Source: JADJQU01 sp035490315 (GTDB taxonomy: Bacteria > Planctomycetota > UBA1135 > GCA-002686595). From it: 35,662 bases of DNA. Position numbers and translations under genes: made by a program. Positions 16,420-26,100 of this stretch are shown piece after piece (within the stretch, counting starts at the first letter, position 1; every line of letters starts with the position of its first letter). Under the pieces are notes generated by a model. The model saw only the letters and a program-made list of their open reading frames with translations. It had not been told where the DNA came from and did no database searches. Location of the stretch: NCBI GenBank assembly GCA_035490315.1, contig DATHET010000116.1, forward strand, positions 1-35,662, read 5' to 3'.

Positions 16420-16447
16420 TTGACCGGAATCTCGCGCCCCGTACGCT
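16420..16447 (+). promoter_or_regulatory. Candidate promoter giving a leaderless methyltransferase mRNA
   Basis: TTGACC (16420-16425, 5 of 6) is followed after 16 bases by TACGCT (16442-16447). Seven bases later the GTG start codon begins, so transcription would start at or next to the start codon. The -10 match is weak. Confidence 0.35.
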
Positions 16448-16454
16448 CTCCATC

Positions 16455-17207
16455 GTGCACGGTCCCCAGGACGTCTTGAGCGTGCTCTCGGGAGCGCCCG
16501 GCCGGCGCCTGTTCGAAGGCGGCTGCGGCACGGGTGCGCTGACGCGCGGGATGGTGAGCGCGGGCTTCGAAGTCACTGCATCGACTTTCGGCGAAGCGAT
16601 CGACCTCGGCCCCGGCGCGAGCTGCGTCGCGGGCGTCGATCTCAATCTCGCCTTGCCACTCGCGGACGCGTCCTTCGATTGCGCGGTGCTCCAGGAAGTG
16701 ATCGAGCACCTCGAGAATCCCGCGCACGTGGTCCGCGAATTCAGCCGCATCCTGCGCACCGGCGGCATGTGGGTGCTGACCACGCCCAACTCCTCGGGAG
16801 TCCGCTCGCGCCTGCACTTTCTGTGGAGCGGGTTCGTCAAGGGCCGCAGGCGACCGGCGAACTACGGCTCGCCGCCGGGCGACTACAACAACCTCTTCAT
16901 CCCCCCCCTGCCGGTGCTCCACTACCTGTTGTGGCAATACGGCTTCCGCGTCCAACGCATCGGGCGTGCGAACCGCAAGGCGAGCGCCTGGGTCCTGTTC
17001 GTCCTGCTCTATCCCTTCCTCTGGTGCGGGACGATGCGCTACGCGCGGCCGATGGCGAAATACGACTCGCCACTCCAGCGCGAGGCCTGCCGCGACCTGC
17101 GCCGCATCCTGCTCTCACCCTCGGTCCTGATGGACGAGAACCTCGTGCTCGTGCTCGAGAAGTCGGGTCCTGTCGCGAGCTACGAGCCCGGACGGCGGCC
17201 GGGCTGA
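16455..17207 (+). CDS. Class I SAM-dependent methyltransferase
   Basis: A 250-residue methyltransferase of the Rossmann-like class. Motif I is LFEGGCGTGALTRGM (about residues 19-33). An acidic loop (VAGVDLNLALPLADASFDCA) and the post-I section QEVIEHLENPAHVVREFSRIL followed by GGMWVLTTPN are typical of the Methyltransf_11/23 type, often acting on lipids, quinones or sugars. The C-terminal third has a hydrophobic segment, AWVLFVLLYPFLWC, that may contact a membrane or a lipid substrate. The start is GTG at 16455. It stands alone on the plus strand, divergent from ppa, and its substrate cannot be inferred. Confidence 0.85.
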   Translation: MHGPQDVLSVLSGAPGRRLFEGGCGTGALTRGMVSAGFEVTASTFGEAIDLGPGASCVAGVDLNLALPLADASFDCAVLQEVIEHLENPAHVVREFSRILRTGGMWVLTTPNSSGVRSRLHFLWSGFVKGRRRPANYGSPPGDYNNLFIPPLPVLHYLLWQYGFRVQRIGRANRKASAWVLFVLLYPFLWCGTMRYARPMAKYDSPLQREACRDLRRILLSPSVLMDENLVLVLEKSGPVASYEPGRRPG

Positions 17208-17331
17208 TCCGGACTCCGTGAATCCGATTCCGGCGACCACGATCGGGTCGGCGGCGTCACTTCGCGGATTCCCGGAGTTGAGCCGATCGGCGCGAGTTGC
17301 ATGACAGTGTCGCTCACTTTGCGCCGGCACC

Positions 17332-17360
17332 TTGACCGCGGCCGACATGGCCTCTAGCGT
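17332..17360 (+). promoter_or_regulatory. Candidate promoter for the ATP-PPase gene
   Basis: TTGACC (17332-17337), a 17-base spacer and TAGCGT (17355-17360). The -35 hexamer is the same as at 16420. The -10 matches 3 of 6. The start codon is 88 bases downstream. Confidence 0.3.
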
Positions 17361-17447
17361 CACGGTCAGTCCCCCGGTTCAACCTCCCAGCTGATCGCTC
17401 GGTCCCCCACCCCGCGACGGCCAACGAGCCGACGTTCCCACCCCGTA

Positions 17448-18242
17448 ATGCACCCGGAAGCTCCGCCGATCGAGAGTTCTGCCCACCGGGCAGCTTCGCA
17501 AACCTCCCCGAATGCGGATTCGGGTCGAGAATCCCGCGCCGACCGCACGGGATTGCGCGCCAACACCTTCATCACCTCGTGGAGCGGCGGCAAGGACTCC
17601 TGCCTGGCCCTCGACCGGGCGAAGGAATCCGGCCTCGAGCCCGCGGGCCTGTTCACGATGTTCATGGAAGGCGGCGAGCGCTCGCGCTCCCACGGCCTGA
17701 CCCACGCCGTGCTCCGCGCCCAGGCCGAGTCCCTGGACCTGCGGCTCTTCACGAACAATGCGACCTGGCCCGACTACGAGGGCGTTTTCATCGACGCCTG
17801 GCGTGAGTTCCGCCTGCGCGGCATCCCGACCGGGGTGTTCGGCGACATCGACATCGACGAGAACCGCGCCTGGGTCCAGCGCGTCTGCTCCGCGGCCGAC
17901 ATGCGCCCGCTCCACCCCCTGTGGCAGGCCCCGCGCCGCACCCTGCTCGAGGAATTCATCGACAAGGGCTACCGGGCGACGGTGATCGCGGTGCGCGACG
18001 GCGTGCTCGACAGGAGCTTCCTCGGCCGCAGCGTCGACCGCCGCCTGATCGACGAATTCGAGCGCCTCGGGATCGACGCCTGCGGCGAGCACGGCGAGTA
18101 CCACACCGTCGTCACCGACGGTCCGCTGTTCCATTACCCGCTGCACCTGGTGCAGGGCGAATCCACCTGCCGCTCCGGCGTGTGGTTCCTCGATGTGACC
18201 CCCGTGAGAGACACTCCGCGGGTCGTCGAGCGCTCGCGCTGA
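17448..18242 (+). CDS. Diphthine-ammonia ligase family ATP pyrophosphatase
   Basis: A 264-residue N-type ATP-PPase. The PP-loop SGGKDS (46-51) binds ATP; GIPTGVFGDIDIDENRAWVQ and GEHGEYHTVVTDGPLF are characteristic of the family that includes eukaryotic Dph6. Bacteria have no diphthamide, so here it probably adenylates some other substrate for amidation; the real reaction is unknown. The first 38 residues are not part of the domain and are low in complexity. A TTG at 17553 just before RANTFITSWSGGKDS could be the true start. The gene appears to be single, followed by the SnoaL-like lipoprotein 140 bases later. Confidence 0.85.
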   Translation: MHPEAPPIESSAHRAASQTSPNADSGRESRADRTGLRANTFITSWSGGKDSCLALDRAKESGLEPAGLFTMFMEGGERSRSHGLTHAVLRAQAESLDLRLFTNNATWPDYEGVFIDAWREFRLRGIPTGVFGDIDIDENRAWVQRVCSAADMRPLHPLWQAPRRTLLEEFIDKGYRATVIAVRDGVLDRSFLGRSVDRRLIDEFERLGIDACGEHGEYHTVVTDGPLFHYPLHLVQGESTCRSGVWFLDVTPVRDTPRVVERSR

Positions 18243-18382
18243 GCGGGTTGTCGGGGATCGAGCGATCCAAGCAGGGTCCCGGCGTCGTAGTACGCCACTG
18301 GAAGCGGATGAGCTCGTACGTCGCGAGCGCTTGCTATCGTTCGCGCGTCTTCCCCGACCCACCACGGACTTCGAGTTCCACT

Positions 18383-18895
18383 ATGTCCATGCTCGCGCGC
18401 AATCTTCGCTCGCTCTGCGTTCCGCTGCTCATCGCCTCGCTGCTCGCCGGCTGCCAGAACATGCAATCCAAGAATCCGCTGGGATTGGAATCGCTGGAGA
18501 AAGCCAAGCAGGCCTTCCTCGATTCTTGGACGAAGCACGCGGGCGAGACGTACACGACGGAGAAGCTCTCGCGCGTGGCCGACACCACGGATTCGTTCGT
18601 GTCGTTCGACGCGATGTCGAAGGACAAGACGGTGGTAAAGGGCTATGCGCAATACGCGGGGATCTGGGGACCGGGAATGGCGGGGTTCAAGACGGCGCAG
18701 CTTTCCGAGACCGAGAACGTGCACGTGTGGATCCGCGAAGGCATGGCGGTGACGGCGTCGATCGTGCGGGTCCATGGGGAGACGATGGACGGGACGATGA
18801 TCGACATGCCGGGGCATCTGACACTCGGCTGGCTGCGCGAGGGTGATGATTGGCGCGTGGTGCACGAGCACATGTCGCTCGGCGTCAAGCAGTGA
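18383..18895 (+). CDS. Lipoprotein with SnoaL/DUF4440-like domain
   Basis: A 170-residue lipoprotein: signal MSMLARNLRSLCVPLLIASL, lipobox LLAGC. The mature part matches the NTF2-like SnoaL/DUF4440 pattern: an N-terminal helix (AKQAFLDSWTKHAGETY), then VADTTDSFVSFDAMSKDKTVVKGYAQYAGIW, and a beta sheet ending HLTLGWLREGDDWRVVHEHMS. This fold makes a hydrophobic pocket in enzymes and binding proteins, and its substrate cannot be told from sequence. Being anchored to the envelope is unusual for the family. It converges on an unknown minus-strand gene 45 bases away. Confidence 0.85.
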   Translation: MSMLARNLRSLCVPLLIASLLAGCQNMQSKNPLGLESLEKAKQAFLDSWTKHAGETYTTEKLSRVADTTDSFVSFDAMSKDKTVVKGYAQYAGIWGPGMAGFKTAQLSETENVHVWIREGMAVTASIVRVHGETMDGTMIDMPGHLTLGWLREGDDWRVVHEHMSLGVKQ

Positions 18896-18901
18896 CGCGC
18901 G

Positions 18902-18937
18902 GGGCGTTGGAGCGCCCGATCCGCGGCTCGATCGAGC
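18902..18937. terminator. Two small stem-loops in a convergent gap
   Basis: GGGCG (18902-18906) pairs with CGCCC (18913-18917), and GCTCGATCGAGC (18926-18937) is a perfect palindrome. Both lie in the 45 bases between convergent stops. There is no T-run; they may be weak bidirectional terminators. Confidence 0.3.
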
Positions 18938-18940
18938 GGC

Positions 18941-20281
18941 CTATTGCCGGATGGTGAACGAGCCGGGGTCCAGGAATTCTTCGCGGGGCAGCCACATGAC
19001 CGTGTTCCAGGGGGCTTCGATTCTCGCGGCAAGTCCGCCCAGGACGGCCAAGTGACCGGTGATGCGATAGAAGCAGTCCAACGTAAGTTGATCGGTCGCC
19101 ACGTGCATCTCGACTTCGTTCGAAAAGATGCAGTGGATTTCCGACAACGGGGGCCGCGTCTCGTCGGGCTTCCAGATCAGCACTCCGTTGCCTTCGAAGG
19201 AGTACTTGGATTTCGCGGTGCAAACTCCACCCGAGGGCATCCTGAGAGCGTCGCGCAGCGCCTGGGCCAGCGTCCCGTCCTCGCCCTCTCCGTCCAGGTC
19301 GATCGAGATCCGCGCTGCCTGGCGATCTGGCCTGACCTGGCTGATGCCCTCGCTCGTCACCAGCATGTCGCCGACCAGCGAGGCTAGCTGAGCCAGAGTC
19401 GGCAATCCCCCGGGCGTGATCGAGGGCAACTCCGCGGGCTGGTCCTGGTCCCTGGGCCGCGGGAGATCACCCCCGGGAAACAGGACGTTTGTGAAAGCCT
19501 GCGCGGGAACTGTCCAACGAGCGCCAGCTCGGGGAGTCGCGTCGGGAAGGAACACGGACAGGCCAAGGTCCCAACGCGCGCCGCTGATCTGCAACGCATC
19601 TTCTTCGGGATTCCCTGACGCGCTTGGGGCACCTGGCGAAATTCCGACGAGGACGATCGAACCCGCGGGCCCCTGCCTGGCTTTCAGATTCTCCAGCGGG
19701 CTCGCTCGAACAGGCAACGGTGAGTCATTGTGTAGGGTCTCCGCGTCCACGCCAGCGGAGTCCGCGGTCCCTGCAGTGCCCAGGTGCCGCTCAAAACAGA
19801 TTCCGCAAGCGGTGTAGGTTCGCACGACGTCGACAGCGCCGGTTCGCTTGTCGAGTGCACTTTCCTCGGACACGAACACGTAGCGCTCGAGCTCGAAGTC
19901 GCCGAGCGGACTCCTTGAATCCTCCGCGGTGCCATTGACGATGACCCTGCATTCCTCGACGGTCCCTGCGACGAGGATCTGCGCGCCGTAGCGAACGACT
20001 TGCCCGGTTTCAGCCGCGGGCGTGCCATCGACTGGGACTGGCCGAGGTGCCTGCGTCGGGGAGGGCGATGCGGCCTCTTCCGGACCGCCTTCGAGCGCGA
20101 GCGGCCTCTCCGGCGCCGGCACAATCGGCACCACTTCCCTGGACGGGCTCTCGAGCTCTGGGTCCGAGCGGGTCAGCTCGAGAACCGCGGGCACGTTGTC
20201 CTCTCGCGACCTGATCACGAGGATCAGGAGCAACACGAGCAGCAGGGCAAGCGCCAACAGGATCGAAATTCGCTTCTTCAC
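18941..20281 (-). CDS. Membrane-anchored protein of unknown function
   Basis: A 446-residue protein with one N-terminal membrane helix (ISILLALALLLVLLLILVI, residues about 5-23) after MKKR, so the bulk should face the periplasm. A Pro/Glu-rich linker covers about 25-90. The central part has a CGIC pair (TYTACGICFERH). The last third has hydrophobic patterns (GNGVLIWKP, EVEMHVATDQLTLDCFYRI) but no domain I recognise. The start ATG at 20281 is well placed before the lysine-rich N-terminus. It follows the ferredoxin gene on the same strand by 111 bases and may be separate from it. Confidence 0.75.
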   Translation of the reverse strand: MKKRISILLALALLLVLLLILVIRSREDNVPAVLELTRSDPELESPSREVVPIVPAPERPLALEGGPEEAASPSPTQAPRPVPVDGTPAAETGQVVRYGAQILVAGTVEECRVIVNGTAEDSRSPLGDFELERYVFVSEESALDKRTGAVDVVRTYTACGICFERHLGTAGTADSAGVDAETLHNDSPLPVRASPLENLKARQGPAGSIVLVGISPGAPSASGNPEEDALQISGARWDLGLSVFLPDATPRAGARWTVPAQAFTNVLFPGGDLPRPRDQDQPAELPSITPGGLPTLAQLASLVGDMLVTSEGISQVRPDRQAARISIDLDGEGEDGTLAQALRDALRMPSGGVCTAKSKYSFEGNGVLIWKPDETRPPLSEIHCIFSNEVEMHVATDQLTLDCFYRITGHLAVLGGLAARIEAPWNTVMWLPREEFLDPGSFTIRQ

Positions 20282-20392
20282 GGGTGGGCCGAATCAGCGA
20301 GGTGGATGCGCCAGAGCGCTCTCGTTCGCTTCTCCAGGGGCGATTCCCCCTACCACCACCCCGCGCGACCTATTCAGCCGCTCGGGCGAACC

Positions 20393-20731
<339 letters not shown>

Positions 20732-20785
20732 GTCAGGCGGGGGGTCTTTGGGCCGGAAAGGGCCGAGAAGGATACCGCAGAGCGG

Positions 20786-22105
20786 TCAAAGTGTCTGTAC
20801 GAAGATGTTGCGGAACCAGGCGGCGTAGGGATCGGTCACGAGCGGCGCGCCGTAGCGCTGGAAGCCGATGAAGCCCGACTTCGGCCGATCCGAGAAGGGC
20901 GGGTGCTCGCCGACCGGCACGGCGTTGACATCGACGTCATACAGGACCAGACCGTTGAGCGCGACCGCGAGGCGGCTGCCCAGGTAGAGGACCTCGCAGG
21001 TGTTCCACTCGCCGATCGGGCGGTAGCGCTTCCAGCCCGCGGGCACCGAGCCGTAGAGGCCGCCGGTGAACTGGTACGGCAGCAGGGTCGAGCGGGTCTC
21101 CGCCTCCCAGTTGAAGTCGTCGAGGATCTGGACCTCGGCTCCGGCAAAGGACGGATTTTCGGAGTTGCGGCCAGAGCGCAGGTAGAGGCCGGAGTTCGCC
21201 ATGCGCGCGATCTTGAAGTCGAGGCGCAGCTTGAAGTCGCGGAAGTCCTCCTTGGTGTGGATGTCGCCGGAATCCTTGGCGGGGACGGCGAGCACGCCCT
21301 TCTCGATGACATAGCCGTCCGCGGGTCCGGTCATCTCCCAATCCGAGAGGTCCGACTTCGAGAGCAGCGAGCGCCAGCCCTGCTTCGCGCCCTCGGATGA
21401 GATCTCGAGCAAGCCGTCGCGACCCGAGGCGAAGGCGGGATCGTCGAAGATCGGGCGCTCGCGCACGCGGATGTTCTTGAACTGCACTTTGTTGGACTTC
21501 GGATCGTCGCGATCGCCGTGCACTTGCAGCCCGATCAGGCCGCGCGGCGTGAAGCCGGGCGTGCCGCGCGGCACCTGGTAATCCATGACCTGCTCGCCGT
21601 TGAGCTTGACGACGATGCGCATGTCGAATCCGGTGCAGCGCACGTCGACGTGATTCCAGTCGTCCTTCTTGAACTTGAGCTTCGCGAGCTCGTTGTGCGC
21701 GAGGAATCCGTCGGAGTAGATCGCGCAGATCTCGCCGTCGGAGCGGTGGTCGAGCGTCACCTGGGCTCCGCGGCCCTCGGGCGCCATGCGCAGGAAGAGT
21801 CCGCTGTCGAAGGGAAAGTCCATGCGCACGTCGGTCGAGAAATCGAAGGCGGAGTAGGGCTCGGCGGTGTAGATGAGGCCACCCTCGCCAGCTGCGCCGA
21901 CGCGGCCGGTCAGCGCGCCATCCTCGATGGTCCAGCTCGCGTTGCCGTCGTAGTGGCCGCCCTTCGTCACCCAGCCATCGAGCGTCCGGCCATCGAAGAG
22001 CGTGCGCCAGGCGGGCTCTTGCGGGGCTTGCTCGGTCCTCGGGGCGGGAGCGTGGGAGGTGCAGGCCGCGAGCAGGAGCACGGCGATCAGGAGGGGACTT
22101 CGCAT
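20786..22105 (-). CDS. Lipoprotein with two DUF1080 (3-keto-disaccharide hydrolase-like) domains
   Basis: A 439-residue lipoprotein (MRSPLLIAVLLLAACTS, lipobox LLAAC). The first jelly-roll domain begins WRTLFDGRTLDGWVTKGG and holds GALTGRVG, DFSTDVRMDFPFDSGLFLR and VMDYQVPRGTPGFTPRGLIG; the second begins GWRSLLSKSDLSDWEMTGP and has FKLRLDFKIARMANSGLYLR and GEWNTCEVLYLG. DUF1080 proteins are concanavalin-like and some act as 3-keto-disaccharide hydrolases. The ATG at 22105 is chosen because it starts the lipoprotein signal. It is divergent from the TIM-barrel/haem unit, 120 bases away, and is probably part of the same periplasmic sugar pathway. Confidence 0.9.
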   Translation of the reverse strand: MRSPLLIAVLLLAACTSHAPAPRTEQAPQEPAWRTLFDGRTLDGWVTKGGHYDGNASWTIEDGALTGRVGAAGEGGLIYTAEPYSAFDFSTDVRMDFPFDSGLFLRMAPEGRGAQVTLDHRSDGEICAIYSDGFLAHNELAKLKFKKDDWNHVDVRCTGFDMRIVVKLNGEQVMDYQVPRGTPGFTPRGLIGLQVHGDRDDPKSNKVQFKNIRVRERPIFDDPAFASGRDGLLEISSEGAKQGWRSLLSKSDLSDWEMTGPADGYVIEKGVLAVPAKDSGDIHTKEDFRDFKLRLDFKIARMANSGLYLRSGRNSENPSFAGAEVQILDDFNWEAETRSTLLPYQFTGGLYGSVPAGWKRYRPIGEWNTCEVLYLGSRLAVALNGLVLYDVDVNAVPVGEHPPFSDRPKSGFIGFQRYGAPLVTDPYAAWFRNIFVQTL

Positions 22106-22225
22106 GGGGGCTCTTTGGGCGTGGGGAGTTCGGCGCACAGTTGTAGCGAACGCGCCGCCGTGAAGCGGTAGGCTCTGCTCTCGGACTTCTCCGTCAGCGC
22201 CCCGCCGAGCTTCGAGAGTGAACCC

Positions 22226-23176
22226 ATGAGCCAGACGCGCCGCGATTTTCTGCTGCGCACCGCCCAGATCGGTGCCGTGGGCTCGATCCTGTCTCGAGGC
22301 TTCGCCCAGGAGCCCGCGAAGCCTGCGCCGGGAGCGGTCAGGCCCGCGCCGGCTGGCGCGCCTCTGCTCTTCGACATCTCGCTCGCCGAATGGTCGCTGC
22401 ACACGGCGCTGCAGTCGGGCGCGATCAAGAACCTGGATTTTCCGGTGCTCGCGGCGAAGGACTACGACATCCGCTGCGTCGAGTACGTCAACTCGTTCTT
22501 CAAGGACTCCGCGCGCGACGAGAAATACTTGAAGGAGCTCAATCTTCGCTGCCACGACAACGGCGTGACCAATCACTTGATCATGTGCGACGGCGAGGGC
22601 TCGCTCGGCGCTTCGAAGAAGGAGGAACGCGCTCAGGCCGTCGAGAATCACAAGCGCTGGGTCGACGCCGCGAAGACTCTCGGCTGCAAGACGATCCGAG
22701 TCAATGCGGCGGGCGATGGCACGCGTGAAGAGCATCAGTCGCAAGCCGCCGATGGCTTGGTGCAGCTCGCGACCTACGCCGATCCGCTGGGGATCAACGT
22801 GATCGTCGAGAATCACGGCGGAGTCACTTCCGACGGCGCGTGGCTCGCTGGCGTGATGAAGAAGGCTGCGCACCCGCGGGTCGGAACCTTGCCGGATTTC
22901 GGCAATTTCAATCTCGGTGACGGGAAGCAATACGATCGCTATCAGGGCACGGCTGAATTGATGCCTTACGCGAAAGCGGTCAGCGCGAAGAGCTACGACT
23001 TCGACGAGCAGGGCAACGAGACCACGATCGATTACGAGAAGATGCTCAAGATCGTGCTCGCCGCGAATTACCACTCGTGGCTCGGCATCGAGTACGAGGG
23101 CTCGCGGCTATCGGAGAAGGACGGGATCCTCGCCACGAAGGCCCTGCTGGTCCGCTTGCGCTCGAAATTGGCCTGA
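22226..23176 (+). CDS. Tat-exported sugar phosphate isomerase/epimerase-like TIM barrel
   Basis: A 316-residue protein with a twin-arginine signal (TRRDFLLRTAQIGAVGSI). The mature part is a xylose-isomerase-like TIM barrel (AP_endonuc_2 family): DISLAEWSLHTALQSG, GCKTIRVNAAGDGT, INVIVENHGGVTSD (Glu and His of the metal site), VGTLPDFGNFN and WLGIEYEGSRLSE. The family isomerises or epimerises sugars with a divalent metal. It is the first gene of a four-gene unit and stops 8 bases before the large propeller protein. Gene order and shared export suggest action on oxidised or keto sugars in the periplasm, which is inference. Confidence 0.9.
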   Translation: MSQTRRDFLLRTAQIGAVGSILSRGFAQEPAKPAPGAVRPAPAGAPLLFDISLAEWSLHTALQSGAIKNLDFPVLAAKDYDIRCVEYVNSFFKDSARDEKYLKELNLRCHDNGVTNHLIMCDGEGSLGASKKEERAQAVENHKRWVDAAKTLGCKTIRVNAAGDGTREEHQSQAADGLVQLATYADPLGINVIVENHGGVTSDGAWLAGVMKKAAHPRVGTLPDFGNFNLGDGKQYDRYQGTAELMPYAKAVSAKSYDFDEQGNETTIDYEKMLKIVLAANYHSWLGIEYEGSRLSEKDGILATKALLVRLRSKLA

Positions 23177-23184
23177 TTCGCGGC

Positions 23185-26100
23185 ATGGGAAGGATCACGA
23201 GTTTTGCCGCGGTCTGCTTCGGTATCGCGGGAACCGTTTGCGGCCAGGAAAAGCCCGAAGATCCCTACGCGCCTCACGTCGCGGCCGCGTCGAAGGAAGG
23301 CGCGCAGGCGATGGCGGGCTTCAAGCTGCCCGAGGGCTGGAAGCTCGAGCTCGTCGCCGCCGAGCCGCTGCTCGCCAATCCCGTCTGCTTCGCTTTCGAC
23401 TACGACGGCAAGACGGTCTACGTCGGCGAGACGTTCCGGCACCACAAGGGCGTCACGGACATCCGCGACCACATGGATTGGAACGACGACGACCTCGCGG
23501 CGCGCACCGTCGAGGATCGTGTCGCGTATTTCAGAAAGCAGCTCGGCCTGAAATTCTCCGACTTCGAACGGGCTTGCGAGCGCGTGCGGCGCCTGACGGA
23601 CACCGATGGCGACGGCGTGCTCGACGTGGCGAGCGTCTTCAGCGATCGCTACCACGACGCGGCCGCAGGCATCGGCGCGAGCCTGCTCTCGTACCGCGGC
23701 GACGTCTACTACACCTGCATCCCGAGCCTGTGGAAGCTGCGCGACAACGACGGCGATGGCCGCGCGGAAGTCGAGAAGGAGCTTTCCACGGGATACGGCG
23801 TGCACGTCGCGCTGCTCGGCCACGATCTGCACGGATTGCGCATCGGTCCCGATGGAAAGCTGTATTTTTCGATCGGCGACCGCGGCTTGAACGTCCCGCT
23901 TCCGGGTGGGAAGCGCCTCGAGTATCCCGAGGCCGGCGGCGTGCTGCGCTGCAACCTCGACGGCAGCGATCTCGAGCTCTTCGCGACCGGCCTGCGCAAT
24001 CCGCAGGATCTTGTCTTCGACGCCTTCGGGAATCTTTTCACCGGCGACAACAACTCCGACGGCGGCGACAAGGCGCGACTGGTGCACGTCGTCGAGGGCT
24101 CGGACTCGGGCTGGCGCCAGGCGTATCAGTGGATCAACGAGCCCGACGTGCGCGGCCCGTGGAACGACGAAGAGCAGTGGCACCCCTATCCCGACAACCA
24201 GGTCGCGGCGATCCTGCCGCCGATCGCGAATCTCTGCGACGGTCCCTCGGGAATCACGATCGATCCGGGCACGGGTTTGCCCGAGCGATATTCCGGCTGG
24301 CTGTTCGTCGCGGACTTTCGCGGCGGAGCCAAGGGTTCCGGAGTCCGCGGATTTCAGCTCGTGCCCAAGGGAGCGGGCTTCACGCTCGGCGACAACGAAG
24401 AGACCTGGTGGGACGTGCTCGCGACGGACGTCGACATCGGTCCGGACGGCGCGATGTACGTGCTCGATTGGACTCAGGGCTGGAATCAGACGGGAAAGGG
24501 GCGCATCTATCGCGCTTTCGATCCCACGGCGCGCGATTCAGCTCCCGCCAAGGAAACCAAGCGCCTGCTCGCCGAAGGATTCGATCAGCGCGGCGAAGCG
24601 GAGCTGGCGACCCTGCTCGCCCATGCCGATCAACGCGTGCGGCAGGAAGCGCAGTTCGCGCTCGTCCGCAAGGGCGAACCCTCGCAGGCGAAATTCGAGC
24701 AGGTTGCGAAGACTTCACCTTCGCGCCTCGCGCGCATCCACGCGATCTGGGGCCTGGGCATGATGTTCCGCGCACGCGGCCACGGGGAGATCGATCCTTT
24801 CGCACCGCTGCTTGCCGATCGCGACGACGAAATCCGGGCTCAGGCGGCGCGCGTGCTCGGAGATCTGCGCGCGGACAAGGCCGGCGGCGCGCTGGTGAAG
24901 CTCTTGAAGGATTCCTCCCCGCGCGTGCGGATGTTCGCTGCGATCGCCTTGTCGCGCATCGGAATGAATCCCGCGGGGCCGGCGCTGGTCGAATTCGCCG
25001 CGGCCACGGATGCGGATGATCCGGTGCTGCGCCATTGCGCTTCGCTCGCGATGAGCACGTGCATGACCGCGAAGGACCTGTCGGCCCTTTCCTCGCACAA
25101 GTCCGCACAGGTGCGGCGAACCGCGGTCGTCGCGCTTCGACGCGCGAAGAGCGAGCTCGTGGCGACCTTCCTGCACGATGACGATCCCACGGTCGTCCTG
25201 GAAGCAGCGCGCGCAATCTACGACGTCCCGATTCCCGCGGCCATGGAAGCCCTCGCCAGGATCTCGGACAAGCCCGGCGACGAGTACGCGCTGCAACGGC
25301 GCGCGATCAACGCCAATTTCCGACTGGGCACCCGCGAGCATGCGGCGCGAGTGGCGGAATTCGTCAGTCGCACTGAGGTCAGCGTGAAGCTGCGCCGCGA
25401 AGCCTTGCTGCGCCTGGCGCAATGGGCGACGCCGTCGAATCGCGACAGCGTGGTCGGGGCGTGGCGGCCACTGCCTGCGCGCGATGCAAAATTCATCGAG
25501 TGGCTGCTCCTGCCGATTTCGCTCGACGCTGAATTGCGCGCGGAACCCGAGCTGGGCAAGGAATGGATCGGCGCCTGCGTGGCGAACCACGCCCTCGGGG
25601 CGTTCGAGGTGCTCGGTCCGTGGATCGAGGACGAGACCATGCCCAGCACGATTCGCGCGGCTGCGATCCGCGGATTCGCGCAATTGATGGAGACGCCAGA
25701 AATGGCGGCGAAGTTGAAGGAATCGCCGGAGCTGATGGCTGAAATCCGCCCCGCGATGAGCTCGATGGTCGCTGCCTTGATCGCCTGCACGGATCACGAA
25801 GTGCGCGCGGCGGCGATCGCCGAGCTGCCTAAGATCGCGCCCGAGGAAGCGCTAGAGCTGGCGCTCGCATTCCTGCGCGACGGCGAATTCCGTGAGCGCC
25901 GCGCGGCGTTGCAAGCGCTGGGCAAGATCGACGCGCCGGAGGCCGTCGACGCGCTCGCCGTGCAGCTCGATCGTCAGATCGCGGGACTCTTCCCGCCCGA
26001 GCTCGCGCTCGATCTTGCCCTCGCGGCGGAAGCTCACAAGAGCGGGAAGCTCGATCGCAAATTGACCGCACTGCGAGCCCCGCGCGCCGTCGAGCCGGCG

